Part shown: piece by piece, positions 19,101 through 25,585 of the stretch
How positions within the stretch are numbered: the first letter of the stretch is position 1
Layout: every line of letters begins with the position of its first letter
Origin: Roseateles depolymerans
GTDB taxonomy: Bacteria; Pseudomonadota; Gammaproteobacteria; Burkholderiales; Burkholderiaceae_C
Assembly (NCBI GenBank): GCA_003241055.1
Contig: QFOD01000008.1
Location: forward strand, 62,001-126,000
Length of the DNA: 64,000 nucleotides
Direction of reading: 5' to 3'
Made by a program: the position numbers and the translations under genes
The notes under the pieces: model-generated
What the model saw: the letters and a program-made list of their open reading frames with translations, nothing else
What the model was told of the DNA's origin: nothing
The model's database searches: none

Positions 19101-19331
19101 ATGACGTCCATGGCCTTCATCCTCGGCGTGCTGCCGCTGGTGCTGGCCACTGGCGCCGGCTCCGCCAGCCAGCGCGCCATCGGCACCGGCGTGATGGGCG
19201 GCATGATCACCGCCACCATGCTGGCCGTGTTCCTGGTGCCGGTGTTCTTCGTCGTCGTGCGCCGCATCTTCCCCGGCAGCGACCGACAGCATCGCCGCGA
19301 CGCCCACCAGCCCGAGGAGGACCAGGCATGA
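16185..19331 (+). CDS. RND multidrug efflux permease (HAE-1 family, AcrB/MexB type)
   Basis: The 1048-residue product has the full length of AcrB. It shows MAQFFINRPIFAWVIALFIT at the N-terminus, 12 predicted membrane helices in two repeats and two large periplasmic loops. Proton-relay acidic residues occur as DD in IGIVVDDAIVVVENVERV (TM4), and the TM10 lysine in GLSAKNAVLIIEFAKDL. This supports a proton-driven drug exporter of the inner membrane. Substrates cannot be named. Its TGA overlaps the ATG of the channel gene (ATGA). Confidence 0.95.
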   Translation: MAQFFINRPIFAWVIALFITVIGGVAVTQLPIAQYPPVAPPAIVLSVTYPGASAQTLEDSVISVIEREMNGSTGLIYMEAAAQSDGTGSITLSYDPSTNPDLAQVDVQNRLARAQPRLPQAVIQQGVRVDKSNPNFLLFIMMSSTNPDLDPIALGDYVARNVLPEIQRVPGVGQALQFGTERAMRIWLDPAKLVGYKLAPADVNAAIQAQNAQVSAGSIGDLPNVPGQQVAATVVVRGQLASVEQFGNIVLRANPDGSSVKLKDVARLELGADSYSTRQARLNGVPSTGIGVQLAPAANALETAKLVKARLKALAPYYPAGVKANIPYDSSLFIDISISQVIETLVEAVVLVFLVMFLFLQNIRYTLIPTLVVPVALLGSFATLLALGFSINVLTMFGMVLVIGIVVDDAIVVVENVERVMSEEGLSPLKATRKAMGQISSAIIGVTVVLISVFVPLAFFSGAIGNIYRQFSAVMVSSIGFSAFLALSLTPALCATLLKPVEAGHHLEKRGFFGAFNRGFTRLAKGYESWVTRLLKRMLRAAVVYGTVIAVAVLMFQKLPTAFVPNEDQGNILVNVQLPPGATQPRTLAVMQQVEDYMLKQPEVESMVSVLNFSFAGSGQNAALGFVTLKPWEERHGAEHSAQGLVGRAFPALAKIRDATIFPTSPPPIRDLGRANGFAFRLQDRGGHTHEELVAARNQLLALAAKSPLLTAMRLDGLEDATQLQLDIDRDRAMALGVPISAINSVLNTSLGSTYVNDFPNAGRMQRVIVQADAKDRMQPEDLLKLNVLNNAGQPVPLASFVSSHWIYGPVQTVRYNGYPAMRIAGEPAKGVSTGAAIAEMERLAGQLPAGFGFEWTGQSREEKLSGSTAMILFGFSLLAVFLCLAALYESWSIPLSVLLVVPLGILGVVLGASFRGLENDVYFKVGMITIIGLSAKNAVLIIEFAKDLHAQGRGLVESVIEAAHLRFRPILMTSMAFILGVLPLVLATGAGSASQRAIGTGVMGGMITATMLAVFLVPVFFVVVRRIFPGSDRQHRRDAHQPEEDQA

Positions 19332-20710
19332 CCCGGCCCCATTCCATCCTGTTGCCGCTGCTGAGCGCCGCCCTGCTGGCGGCCTGCGCCGGCCCCGAGC
19401 CCAAGCGCCCCAGCGCCCCTGAAGCCGCCGCGGCGGCCGTGCCCGCGGCCTTCCCGCAGGCCGGCGGCGCCGGCACCGCGGCGACCGCCCTGCCCTGGGC
19501 CCAGGCCTACCGCGGCGAGCGGCTGCAAAAGCTCATCCCGCTGGCCCTGGCCAACAACCGCGACCTGCGCGTGGCGGCGCTCAACATCGAGAGCGCACGC
19601 GCCACCGCGGCCGCCCGCGATGCCGACCTCTGGCCCACGGTCAGTGCCGGCATCACCGGCTCGCGCACGCCCACCGCCAGCGGCGGCATCAACACGCTCT
19701 ACACCGCCGGCCTGCAGGTCAGCGCCTACGAGCTGGACCTGTTCGGCCGCCTGCGCGGCCTGGACGCCGCGGCCGCGGCGCAGCTGCTGGCCGCCGAGTC
19801 CAACCAGCAGGCGGTGCGCATCGCGCTGGTGGCCAGCGTGGCCAATGCCGAGGTGGCACTGCAGGCCGACGCCGCACTGCTCAGGCTCACGCAGGACACG
19901 GTCGCCACCCGCGAGCAGTCGCTGGCCCTGACCCGCCAGCGCTTCGAGGGCGGCGTCACCAACGAGGTGGACCTGCGCACCGCCGAGTCGTCCCTGCAGG
20001 CGGCCCGCGCCGCGCTGGCGCAGACCCAGCGCCAGCGCGCGCTGGACGAGAACGCGCTGGCCCTGCTGCTGGGCGGCCCGCTGCCGGCCGACCTGCCGGC
20101 CCCCACCGGCCAGCTGAGCGACTTCGAACCCCTGGCCGAGCTGCCGGCCGGCCTGCCCAGCGAGGTGCTGACCGCGCGGCCCGACATCCGCCAGGCCGAG
20201 CGCCTGCTGGCCGCGGCCTCGGCCAACATCGATGCGGCGCGCGCGGCCTTCTTCCCGCGCATCACGCTGACCGGCCAGATCGGCACCGCCAGCGGCCAGC
20301 TGTCCGACCTGTTCAAGAACTCCGCCTGGAGCTTTGCGCCGCAGCTGGTGCAGCCGCTGTTCGACGCCGGCCGCAACCGCGCCAACCTCGAGCAGGCACG
20401 CGCCCAGCGCGACATCGCCCTGGCCCAGTACGAGAAGGCCGTGCAGACCGGCTTCCGCGAGGTGGCCGACGGCCTGGCCGGCCGCGCCACGCTGGCCGAG
20501 CAGCGCACGGCGCTGGGCGCCCAAGTGGACGCCGAGACCCGCCGACTGGCGCTGACCGAGCAGCGCTACAAGGGCGGCATCGCCAGCGCGCTGGACCTGC
20601 TGGATGCGCAACGCTCGCTGTTCACCGCCCAGCAGTCGCTGGTGCAGGTGCAGAGCCTGCGGGCGCAGAATCTCGTCAGCCTCTACCGCGCCCTGGGCGG
20701 CGGCGCCTGA
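19328..20710 (+). CDS. Outer-membrane efflux channel lipoprotein (NodT/OprM family)
   Basis: The 460-residue product has a lipoprotein signal peptide with lipobox LLAAC (Cys about 19). Two TolC-type structural repeats follow, including ELDLFGRLRGLDAAAAAQLL and TLTGQIGTASGQLSDLF, the latter in the second half. The C-terminal LYRALGGGA is the NodT-family ending. It completes the tripartite pump with the two upstream genes and is translationally coupled to the permease. Confidence 0.93.
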   Translation: MTRPHSILLPLLSAALLAACAGPEPKRPSAPEAAAAAVPAAFPQAGGAGTAATALPWAQAYRGERLQKLIPLALANNRDLRVAALNIESARATAAARDADLWPTVSAGITGSRTPTASGGINTLYTAGLQVSAYELDLFGRLRGLDAAAAAQLLAAESNQQAVRIALVASVANAEVALQADAALLRLTQDTVATREQSLALTRQRFEGGVTNEVDLRTAESSLQAARAALAQTQRQRALDENALALLLGGPLPADLPAPTGQLSDFEPLAELPAGLPSEVLTARPDIRQAERLLAAASANIDAARAAFFPRITLTGQIGTASGQLSDLFKNSAWSFAPQLVQPLFDAGRNRANLEQARAQRDIALAQYEKAVQTGFREVADGLAGRATLAEQRTALGAQVDAETRRLALTEQRYKGGIASALDLLDAQRSLFTAQQSLVQVQSLRAQNLVSLYRALGGGA

Positions 20711-20739
20711 CGCCCCGCCCTCTTCCCCTGGAGAACCCC

Positions 20740-21201
20740 ATGCGCCGTCACTTCATCGCCGCCACGCTGATCGCCACGCTGGGCCTCGCCGCCCACGCGG
20801 CGCCGGCGCCCATCTACAACGAGACCGCCGACGCCAAGGCCGAGATCCGCGCCACGCTGGACGAGGCCGCCAAGGCCAAGCTGCCGGTGCTGGTGGTGTT
20901 CGGCGCCAACTGGTGCGGCGACTGCAGGATGCTGGACGCCGCCTTCAAGGGCGGCGCCAGCGCCCCGCTGATCGCCAAGAGCTACAAGGTCGTGAAGGTG
21001 GACGTGGGCCGCTTCGACCACAACGTCGACATCGCCGAAGGCTACGGCGTGCCGCTGAGGAAGGGCATCCCGGCCGTGGCAGTGCTGTCGCCGCAGGGCA
21101 AGGTGCTCTACGCCACCACCGGCGGCGAACTGGCCGATGCCCGCAAGATGGGCGACCAGGGCGTGTACGAGTTCTTCGAGCGCGTCAGCAAGACGCACTG
21201 A
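20740..21201 (+). CDS. Secreted thioredoxin-family protein
   Basis: The 153-residue product has a Sec signal peptide (about residues 1-20, ending AAHA) and a thioredoxin fold. The active site is FGANWCGDCRMLDAAF (WCGDC, about 57-61) and the cis-Pro region is GIPAVAVLSPQGK. It is probably a periplasmic thiol oxidoreductase or reductase. It lies 29 bp after the efflux channel gene, so it may be transcribed with the pump although no functional link is known. Confidence 0.88.
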   Translation: MRRHFIAATLIATLGLAAHAAPAPIYNETADAKAEIRATLDEAAKAKLPVLVVFGANWCGDCRMLDAAFKGGASAPLIAKSYKVVKVDVGRFDHNVDIAEGYGVPLRKGIPAVAVLSPQGKVLYATTGGELADARKMGDQGVYEFFERVSKTH

Positions 21202-21245
21202 GGCCGCCGGCCCCACGACCCAAGCGGCCCCGGGCAGCGCGGGCG

Positions 21246-21256
21246 CCCCCCCCCCC
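21246..21256. repeat. Homopolymeric C tract (11 C)
   Basis: Eleven consecutive C residues lie 8 bp beyond the rtcB stop codon, in the 62-bp gap between convergent genes. It is the longest homopolymer I noticed in the window and is non-coding. Confidence 0.8.
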
Positions 21257-21263
21257 GCGCTGC

Positions 21264-22481
21264 TCAGCCCTTCACGCACACGACCTGCTTGAGCGTGTGC
21301 ACCACGTCCACCAGGTCGGCCTGCGCGGCCATCACGGCGTCGATGTTCTTGTAGGCCGCCGGGGTCTCATCGAGCACGTGTTCGTCCTTGCGGCATTCGA
21401 CGCCTTCCGTTGCCGCGCGGTGCTCCGCCAGCGTAAAGCGCCGCTTGGCGTCCCCCCTGCTCATCACGCGGCCGGCCCCGTGGGAGCACGACTCGAACGA
21501 CTGCGGGTGGCCCTTGCCGCGCACGATGTAGCTGCGCGCGCCCATGCTGCCCGGGATGATGCCCAGCTGCCCGGCCTTCGCGCTCACCGCGCCCTTGCGG
21601 GTGACGTAGACGTCCTCGCCGAAGTGGCGCTCCCGCTGCACGTAGTTGTGGTGGCAGTTCACCGCTTCGAGATGGCTCTGGAAGCTCTTGTGCAGCACCG
21701 TCTTCGCGGCCTCGATGACGCGGCGCATCATGAGCTCGCGGTTGAGCGCAGCGAACTTCTGCGCCCAGCCCACCGCACGCACGTAGTCCCCGAAGTAGCG
21801 GCTACCTTCCTCGAAGTAGGCGAGGTCGCGGTCCGGCAGATTGGCCTGCTGGCGCAGCGCATCCTGGCGGGCCAGCTCGATGAACATGGTGCCGATCGCA
21901 TTGCCCACGCCGCGCGAGCCCGAGTGCAGCATGAACCACACGCCGCCGACTTCGTCGAGACAGACCTCGATGAAATGATTGCCCGAGCCCAGCGTGCCCA
22001 GGTGCGAGTGGTGGTTGGTTCTGGCCAGCTTGGGGTAGTCGCGGCAGAGCTCGGTGAACTCCGGCTCCAGCCGGGCCCAGGCCGTATCCACCGCGCCCGG
22101 CGGCTTCTGCCAGGCGCCCGGATCGCGGCGGCCCGGCGCGCGACCATGCGGCACGGCACGCTCGATCGCAGCCCGCAGCGGTGCCAGGTTGTCCGGCAGG
22201 TCCTCGGCGGTCAGCGTGGTCTTGCAGGCCATCATGCCGCAGCCGATGTCCACACCGACGGCGGCCGGGATGATGGCCCGCAGCGTCGGGATGACCGAGC
22301 CCACCGTGGCCCCGATGCCGAAGTGCACGTCCGGCATCGCCGCGATGTGGCTGAACACGACCGGCAGACGCGCCGCGTTCTCCAACTGCCGACGCGCGCC
22401 GGCCTCGACGGGAACGCCCTGCGTCCACATCCTGATCGGCACCCCGCCGGGCACCTGCTGCTCGATAAACGTCTTGTCCAT
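21264..22481 (-). CDS. rtcB: RNA-splicing/repair ligase RtcB
   Basis: The 405-residue product is the GTP-dependent ligase that joins 2',3'-cyclic-phosphate or 3'-phosphate RNA ends to 5'-OH ends (E. coli RtcB has 408). All metal and catalytic motifs are visible: DVHFGIGATVGSV (about 51-63), GVDIGCGM with Asp78 and Cys81, GSGNHF with His169, HSGSRGVGN with His186, and SHGAGR with the guanylylated His at about 334. ATG 22481 is preceded by AAGGAG at good spacing; an in-frame ATG at 22508 is less likely. The slipin gene ends 83 bp upstream on the same strand, with the tRNA-like array before it. Neither rtcA nor rtcR is in the window. Confidence 0.95.
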   Translation of the reverse strand: MDKTFIEQQVPGGVPIRMWTQGVPVEAGARRQLENAARLPVVFSHIAAMPDVHFGIGATVGSVIPTLRAIIPAAVGVDIGCGMMACKTTLTAEDLPDNLAPLRAAIERAVPHGRAPGRRDPGAWQKPPGAVDTAWARLEPEFTELCRDYPKLARTNHHSHLGTLGSGNHFIEVCLDEVGGVWFMLHSGSRGVGNAIGTMFIELARQDALRQQANLPDRDLAYFEEGSRYFGDYVRAVGWAQKFAALNRELMMRRVIEAAKTVLHKSFQSHLEAVNCHHNYVQRERHFGEDVYVTRKGAVSAKAGQLGIIPGSMGARSYIVRGKGHPQSFESCSHGAGRVMSRGDAKRRFTLAEHRAATEGVECRKDEHVLDETPAAYKNIDAVMAAQADLVDVVHTLKQVVCVKG

Positions 22482-22564
22482 GAATGACTCCTTGTCGGGC
22501 GGATGCATAGTGCGCGCTGCCGAAGCTGGCGCCTGGTGCCCATCCGCCCCTGTTCGATGCGGGC

Positions 22565-23701
22565 TCAACGCAGCTTCACCAGCCCGTTGAGTACCTGGTC
22601 CAGACCTCCGAACACGGAGATCTTGTCGATGCGCTCGGCGACCCGCTCCAGGGTCTCGAGCTCCTTGAGCCGCAGCGCGACGGGGTTGTCCTCCATCACC
22701 TTGGCGGTGTTGAGCAGCGAGCGGGTGGCCGCCGTTTCCTCGCGGCGCCGGATCACGTTGGCCTCGGCCGACTTGCCGGCCTCCACCACCTGGGCAAGGA
22801 TGGTCTTCATCTCGCCAGGCAGCACGATGTCCTTCACGCCGACGCTGCCCAGCGCCAGGCCGTAGGCGCTCAGCCGCGCACGCACCTGGGCCGCCACGAT
22901 CTCGTCGATCACGCTCTTGTTCTCCAGCAGTTCATCGAGCGAACGCGTGCCCACCGCGGCCCGCAGACCCAGCTGCAGCTCGCGATACAGGTGCTCGGCC
23001 GGCTTGGCCAGCGCCTTGTGCGCGGCCAGCACATCGGTGTAGCGCCAGGTGGCGGTCAGGTTGAGCCGCAGCGCGACCTTGTCGCGGGTCAGGATCTCCT
23101 GACCCGACACCTCGACCGCTTGCAGCCGCAGGTCCACCAGCTCCACGTTCAGCTGGCGATTGAACTTCCAGAACGCGTAGGAACCGGGCAGCAACAGTCG
23201 CTCGACCTTGCCATCCACCCACAGCAGACCGGCACCGTGCTCGGGCACCACCACCTGCAGCACGCCGGCCAGGCCGGCCAGCGCACGGGGGCGCAGCTGG
23301 GTCTGCTGCAGGCGGGCCGTCAATGCCGCGGGCAGTTCGGCCGATGCCTCCAGGCTCAGCACCTCCACCTGCACATCGACCAGGCCCTTCCAGTACAGAC
23401 GCCGGCTCTCGGGCGGCAGCAGTTCGACCAGCACACCGTTCTCGCTGCGCAGGCCGACTTCGTGCGTGCCCAACTCCACGCGCACGAACTCGGCCGCCAC
23501 CACCGCGGGCTCCTTGGCCAGCAGGTAGTCGGTCAGTCGGTGCACGAAGGCCGGGGATTCCAATGCGAACAGCTCGACCTGCAGCGCGTCCCAGCCCGCG
23601 AGCAGCCAGTGCGTGCCGGGTTGCAGCACGCGCTCGAAGCTGCCGTTGCGCAGCAGCAGACCGCGCTCGTTCTTCTTCACAGTGACACGCTTGATCTTCA
23701 T
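22565..23701 (-). CDS. Slipin (SPFH/Band-7 family), RtcB-associated
   Basis: The 378-residue product is longer than classical slipins. It begins MKIKRVTVKKNERGLLLRNG and carries an N-terminal beta-rich part to about 140. The SPFH/Band-7 core lies at about 150-300 (DKVALRLNLTATWRYTDVLA, VRARLSAYGLALGSVGVKDI). A helical C-terminus follows (EAGKSAEANVIRRREETAA), typical of SPFH oligomers. There is no obvious membrane anchor, so it may be a soluble ring or scaffold. SPFH proteins encoded beside RtcB have been proposed as scaffolds for RNA repair with a tRNA-like RNA; this locus fits that arrangement, with the tRNA-like sequence directly upstream. Confidence 0.85.
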   Translation of the reverse strand: MKIKRVTVKKNERGLLLRNGSFERVLQPGTHWLLAGWDALQVELFALESPAFVHRLTDYLLAKEPAVVAAEFVRVELGTHEVGLRSENGVLVELLPPESRRLYWKGLVDVQVEVLSLEASAELPAALTARLQQTQLRPRALAGLAGVLQVVVPEHGAGLLWVDGKVERLLLPGSYAFWKFNRQLNVELVDLRLQAVEVSGQEILTRDKVALRLNLTATWRYTDVLAAHKALAKPAEHLYRELQLGLRAAVGTRSLDELLENKSVIDEIVAAQVRARLSAYGLALGSVGVKDIVLPGEMKTILAQVVEAGKSAEANVIRRREETAATRSLLNTAKVMEDNPVALRLKELETLERVAERIDKISVFGGLDQVLNGLVKLR

Positions 23702-23959
23702 GAGGTTCTCCTTGTCTGCAGCGTGTGGTTTGAGACGGGGTGCCGTTACAGCGCGGCCACGGGCCCTGGGTGCCGGAGTCCGGGTGTCACGAGGCGTCCG
23801 TGGCATGCCCTCCCTGCACATGCCTGAGACTGGTCGCGCACGCAGGCTCCGCGTGCCCTGGGCACGGGTGGCCGCGCTGATGCCTGCGCACCCGCAAGCG
23901 GGCGACCGACACGTTCGGCGGGGTGGTCTTTCGACCGGATCAACTGGTGTTCAAGACCA

Positions 23960-24033
23960 GGTTTGGAGTGGGAGTCGAACCCACGACACACGGCACCGCG
24001 TACCGTTGCTCTACCCGACTGAGCTATCCAGTG
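23960..24033 (-). ncRNA. tRNA-like cloverleaf with aberrant acceptor and anticodon loop
   Basis: Folded by hand, the 74-nt element has a perfect D arm (GCTC AGTCGGGTA GAGC). It has a 5-bp anticodon-position stem (ACGGT/GCCGT with one T-G), a 5-nt variable region and a perfect T arm (GTGGG TTCGACT CCCAC). The acceptor stem pairs at only 4 of 7 positions. The 7-nt loop at the anticodon position reads ACGCGGT, with C where U33 is required. It therefore cannot be a normal elongator tRNA. Its first two bases overlap the CCA end of the preceding module, giving a tandem layout. Confidence 0.6.
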
Positions 24034-24085
24034 GTGGTGACCCCGGGAGTCGAACCCGGCCCTTGCGGGGCAACCGTGCTTCACC
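24032..24085 (-). ncRNA. Minimal tRNA-like module with encoded CCA end
   Basis: The module has a 5-bp acceptor-like stem (GGTGA with TCACC), a small TTGC/GCAA hairpin, a perfect T arm (CCGGG TTCGACT CCCGG) and the 3' end ACCA. It lacks a D arm. It resembles an acceptor/T-arm minihelix that RNase P, RNase Z or CCA enzyme might recognise; this is inference. Confidence 0.45.
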
Positions 24086-24215
24086 GCATCGACCTCTTCC
24101 GGCGGGGCGGCATGCGCCGCAGCGACGGGGCGAACCCGGCCGCGGCGCACCGGCGGGGTTGAACCCCCGGCCTGTGAGCCTTCGCCTTCCGAGGCAGATC
24201 TCTTGCCGCCCGAGC

Positions 24216-24776
24216 TCAGCTCAGGCGTGATTCCTTGGGCAGCCGCGCGGCCAGCCATTCATGCACGTCCGCCCGGATGCGCCTGCCCTTGAGCAGGAAG
24301 TCCTCGAAACGGCTGGGCACGTAGGGCATGAACAGCAGCGGCATGCGCGCCTGCTCGGGCGTGCGGTCGGCCTTGGCCGCGTTGCAGGCCCGGCAGGCCG
24401 CCACCGTGTTCATCCAGCTGAGCGGCCCGCCACGTGATGCCGGCACGATGTGGTCCACCGTCAGCAGCGACGGCACCCACTGAACACCACAGTAGGCGCA
24501 GGTGTGCCGGTCGCGCCGGACGAGCTTGGCCTTCGTGTAGCCCGGCGTGAGCTCGAAGAGATTTAGCCGGGATTGCCCGAGCAGCGCCAGGATGGGCGGC
24601 ACTTCCAGCACCGATTGCCGGCCCGTCCGCAGGTTCAGGCCTCCGCGCAGCACGGCCAGCGGGCTGTCGCCCAGCGACCAGGCCACCGAGCGCGTCGCCA
24701 CATGGGCAGCCGCCTGCTCGACCGAGATCCAGGCCTGCGGCTGGCCGGTGATGTCCAACTGCAATACGTCGTGCAT
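24216..24776 (-). CDS. HNH endonuclease
   Basis: The 186-residue product has a beta-beta-alpha HNH nuclease motif. Zinc-type CxxC lies at residues 93-96 (CAYC), the catalytic DH at 108-109 (VDHIVPASRGG), Asn at about 123 and the second CxxC at 128-131 (CRAC). The N-terminal 80 residues (MHDVLQLDITGQPQAWISVE) are of a type common in free-standing HNH proteins of Burkholderiales. ATG 24776 has a GAGGA ribosome-binding site; a longer frame upstream looks non-coding. It ends right where the tRNA-like array begins, so it may share its transcript. Substrate unknown. Confidence 0.85.
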   Translation of the reverse strand: MHDVLQLDITGQPQAWISVEQAAAHVATRSVAWSLGDSPLAVLRGGLNLRTGRQSVLEVPPILALLGQSRLNLFELTPGYTKAKLVRRDRHTCAYCGVQWVPSLLTVDHIVPASRGGPLSWMNTVAACRACNAAKADRTPEQARMPLLFMPYVPSRFEDFLLKGRRIRADVHEWLAARLPKESRLS

Positions 24777-25508
24777 GGCGTCCTCCTTTCTGTGACCGCG
24801 CACGGGTCGGCAGCAGCAGCCGGCCATATCGAGGCCTGGCGGCACGCGGCCTCCACCCGAGCCTGTCGGATGGGATTCATGGTTGTCGGTGACGGGTTCC
24901 GACGCCGCCCAATCGTTGCGGCCGGTTTGCGTCTGTCGAAGCGCGAGCTCGACGACAGACTTCTGACTGGCGATGCTGGCATGCCACCCAGCACGGGGGC
25001 GAGCCGACGTCATCTCGGTTGTGTCCGCGCGCGAATCCTCCGAACTGCGCAATTCAGTGGACTCGCTGCATGCCGGCCCGTCCGCGGAACAGGCTGGGGC
25101 ACACATGCACACCGGGCCGGCCGATGCTTGTGCACGGGCACACCCGAGATGACGCGATGGCGTGGTCGTCGGCGACCCGGCCACGGGGCAGCGCCGACAC
25201 GAGCAGGCACCAAACAAAAAGCCCGGTTCCTGCAGGAGACCGGGCTTCGCGGGATATCAAGATCCCTGGCGTCGACGGGCTTCAGTGGCCTGAAGCCTTT
25301 CCCGGTGAATAGGAGCCCATCTCCAGCTGGTCATGGCGACCGTACGCGGCAAACGGCCGGTCGCCCGGCGCTTTGCCGACCGCAGCCACGGCCAGCCCCG
25401 ACGTCCCTGAGCAGGGGCGTGCGGTGATGAAGGCGGGGGCTGGGCTGCGCATGAAGGAACCTTGCAGTTGAAGTGGGGTTTTGTTGGCGATTCAACGAAT
25501 GCACGCAT
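24777..25508. other. Gene-poor spacer with strong hairpins
   Basis: About 730 bp without a credible gene. I see an inverted repeat GTCTGTCG-N14-CGACAGAC (24931-24960), a minus-strand terminator (25211-25247) and an 8-bp hairpin GGCTTCAG-TGGC-CTGAAGCC (25278-25297). Short ORFs here have erratic, Arg/Pro/Cys-rich composition typical of non-coding frames. No tRNA or rRNA is seen. Confidence 0.5.
25211..25247 (-). terminator. Intrinsic terminator (minus strand), orphan
   Basis: The stem AAGCCCGGT / ACCGGGCTT (25219-25227 and 25239-25247) is followed on the minus strand by TTTTTGTTTGG. No gene with convincing coding signature ends just upstream, so it may terminate a small RNA or an unrecognised transcript. 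Confidence 0.75.
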
Positions 25509-25525
25509 TGTGAAGAGTGTTCACA
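25509..25525. promoter_or_regulatory. Operator 1 of HTH repressor gene
   Basis: TGTGAA-GAGTG-TTCACA is a perfect inverted repeat. It is the same as operator 2 and centred 51 bp upstream of it, about five helical turns, on the same DNA face. Confidence 0.7.
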
Positions 25526-25550
25526 CGATGGTCAACCCGGGGTTCGCCCC

Positions 25551-25556
25551 TAGAAT
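25551..25556 (+). promoter_or_regulatory. Probable -10 element of HTH repressor gene
   Basis: TAGAAT matches the sigma-70 -10 consensus at 5 of 6. A weak -35 (TGGTCA, 25529-25534) lies 16 bp upstream. The promoter sits between the two operators. Confidence 0.45.
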
Positions 25557-25559
25557 GAG

Positions 25560-25576
25560 TGTGAAGTGTTTTCACA
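25560..25576. promoter_or_regulatory. Operator 2 of HTH repressor gene
   Basis: TGTGAA-GTGTT-TTCACA is a perfect inverted repeat immediately downstream of the -10 element and 9 bp before the GTG start. Binding there would block transcription start or translation. Autorepression by the adjacent protein is inferred. Confidence 0.7.
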
Positions 25577-25585
25577 ACACCCACC

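Larger units (their letters stand above)
23890..24215 (-). ncRNA. tRNA-like / hairpin-rich non-coding RNA array upstream of slipin-rtcB
   Basis: This minus-strand stretch between the HNH stop codon and the slipin gene has no credible ORF but is full of tRNA parts. In transcript order: a T-arm-like hairpin with TTCAA loop (24170-24150), an extra-stable hairpin with TTCG loop (24143-24122), a T-arm/acceptor module ending in encoded CCA (24085-24032), and a nearly complete cloverleaf (24033-23960). Three more hairpins follow: a 5-bp stem with a 7-nt loop (23960-23944), GGTC-GAAA-GACC (23936-23925) and CCCGC-AA-GCGGG (23902-23891). None has a normal tRNA anticodon arm plus acceptor, so these look like tRNA mimics or decayed tRNAs, not decoding tRNAs. 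A comparative survey of RNA-repair operons (Burroughs and Aravind, 2016, cited from memory) proposed a tRNA-like RNA as partner of SPFH proteins beside RtcB. Confidence 0.6.

Noticed and set aside
14910..19307. 1465-codon open frame on the minus strand opposite the RND operon
   Set aside because: It is a mirror frame created by high GC codon use. Its translation is His/Gln/Ala/Arg-rich with no domain, whereas the plus strand encodes clear RND proteins.
23960..24033. A functional tRNA gene
   Set aside because: Acceptor pairing is only 4 of 7, the anticodon-position loop lacks U33, and the first bases overlap another module, so a decoding tRNA is unlikely. It is kept as tRNA-like.
23702..24240. 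Sigma-54 promoter (TGGCAC-N5-TTGC) for the slipin-rtcB operon
   Set aside because: I searched both strands by eye and found no match with correct spacing; near matches have the wrong spacer.
25257..25508. 83-codon minus-strand ORF from the operator to the orphan terminator
   Set aside because: Position is suggestive, but composition is Arg/Pro/Trp-rich without any helix or motif, and no ribosome-binding site is evident.
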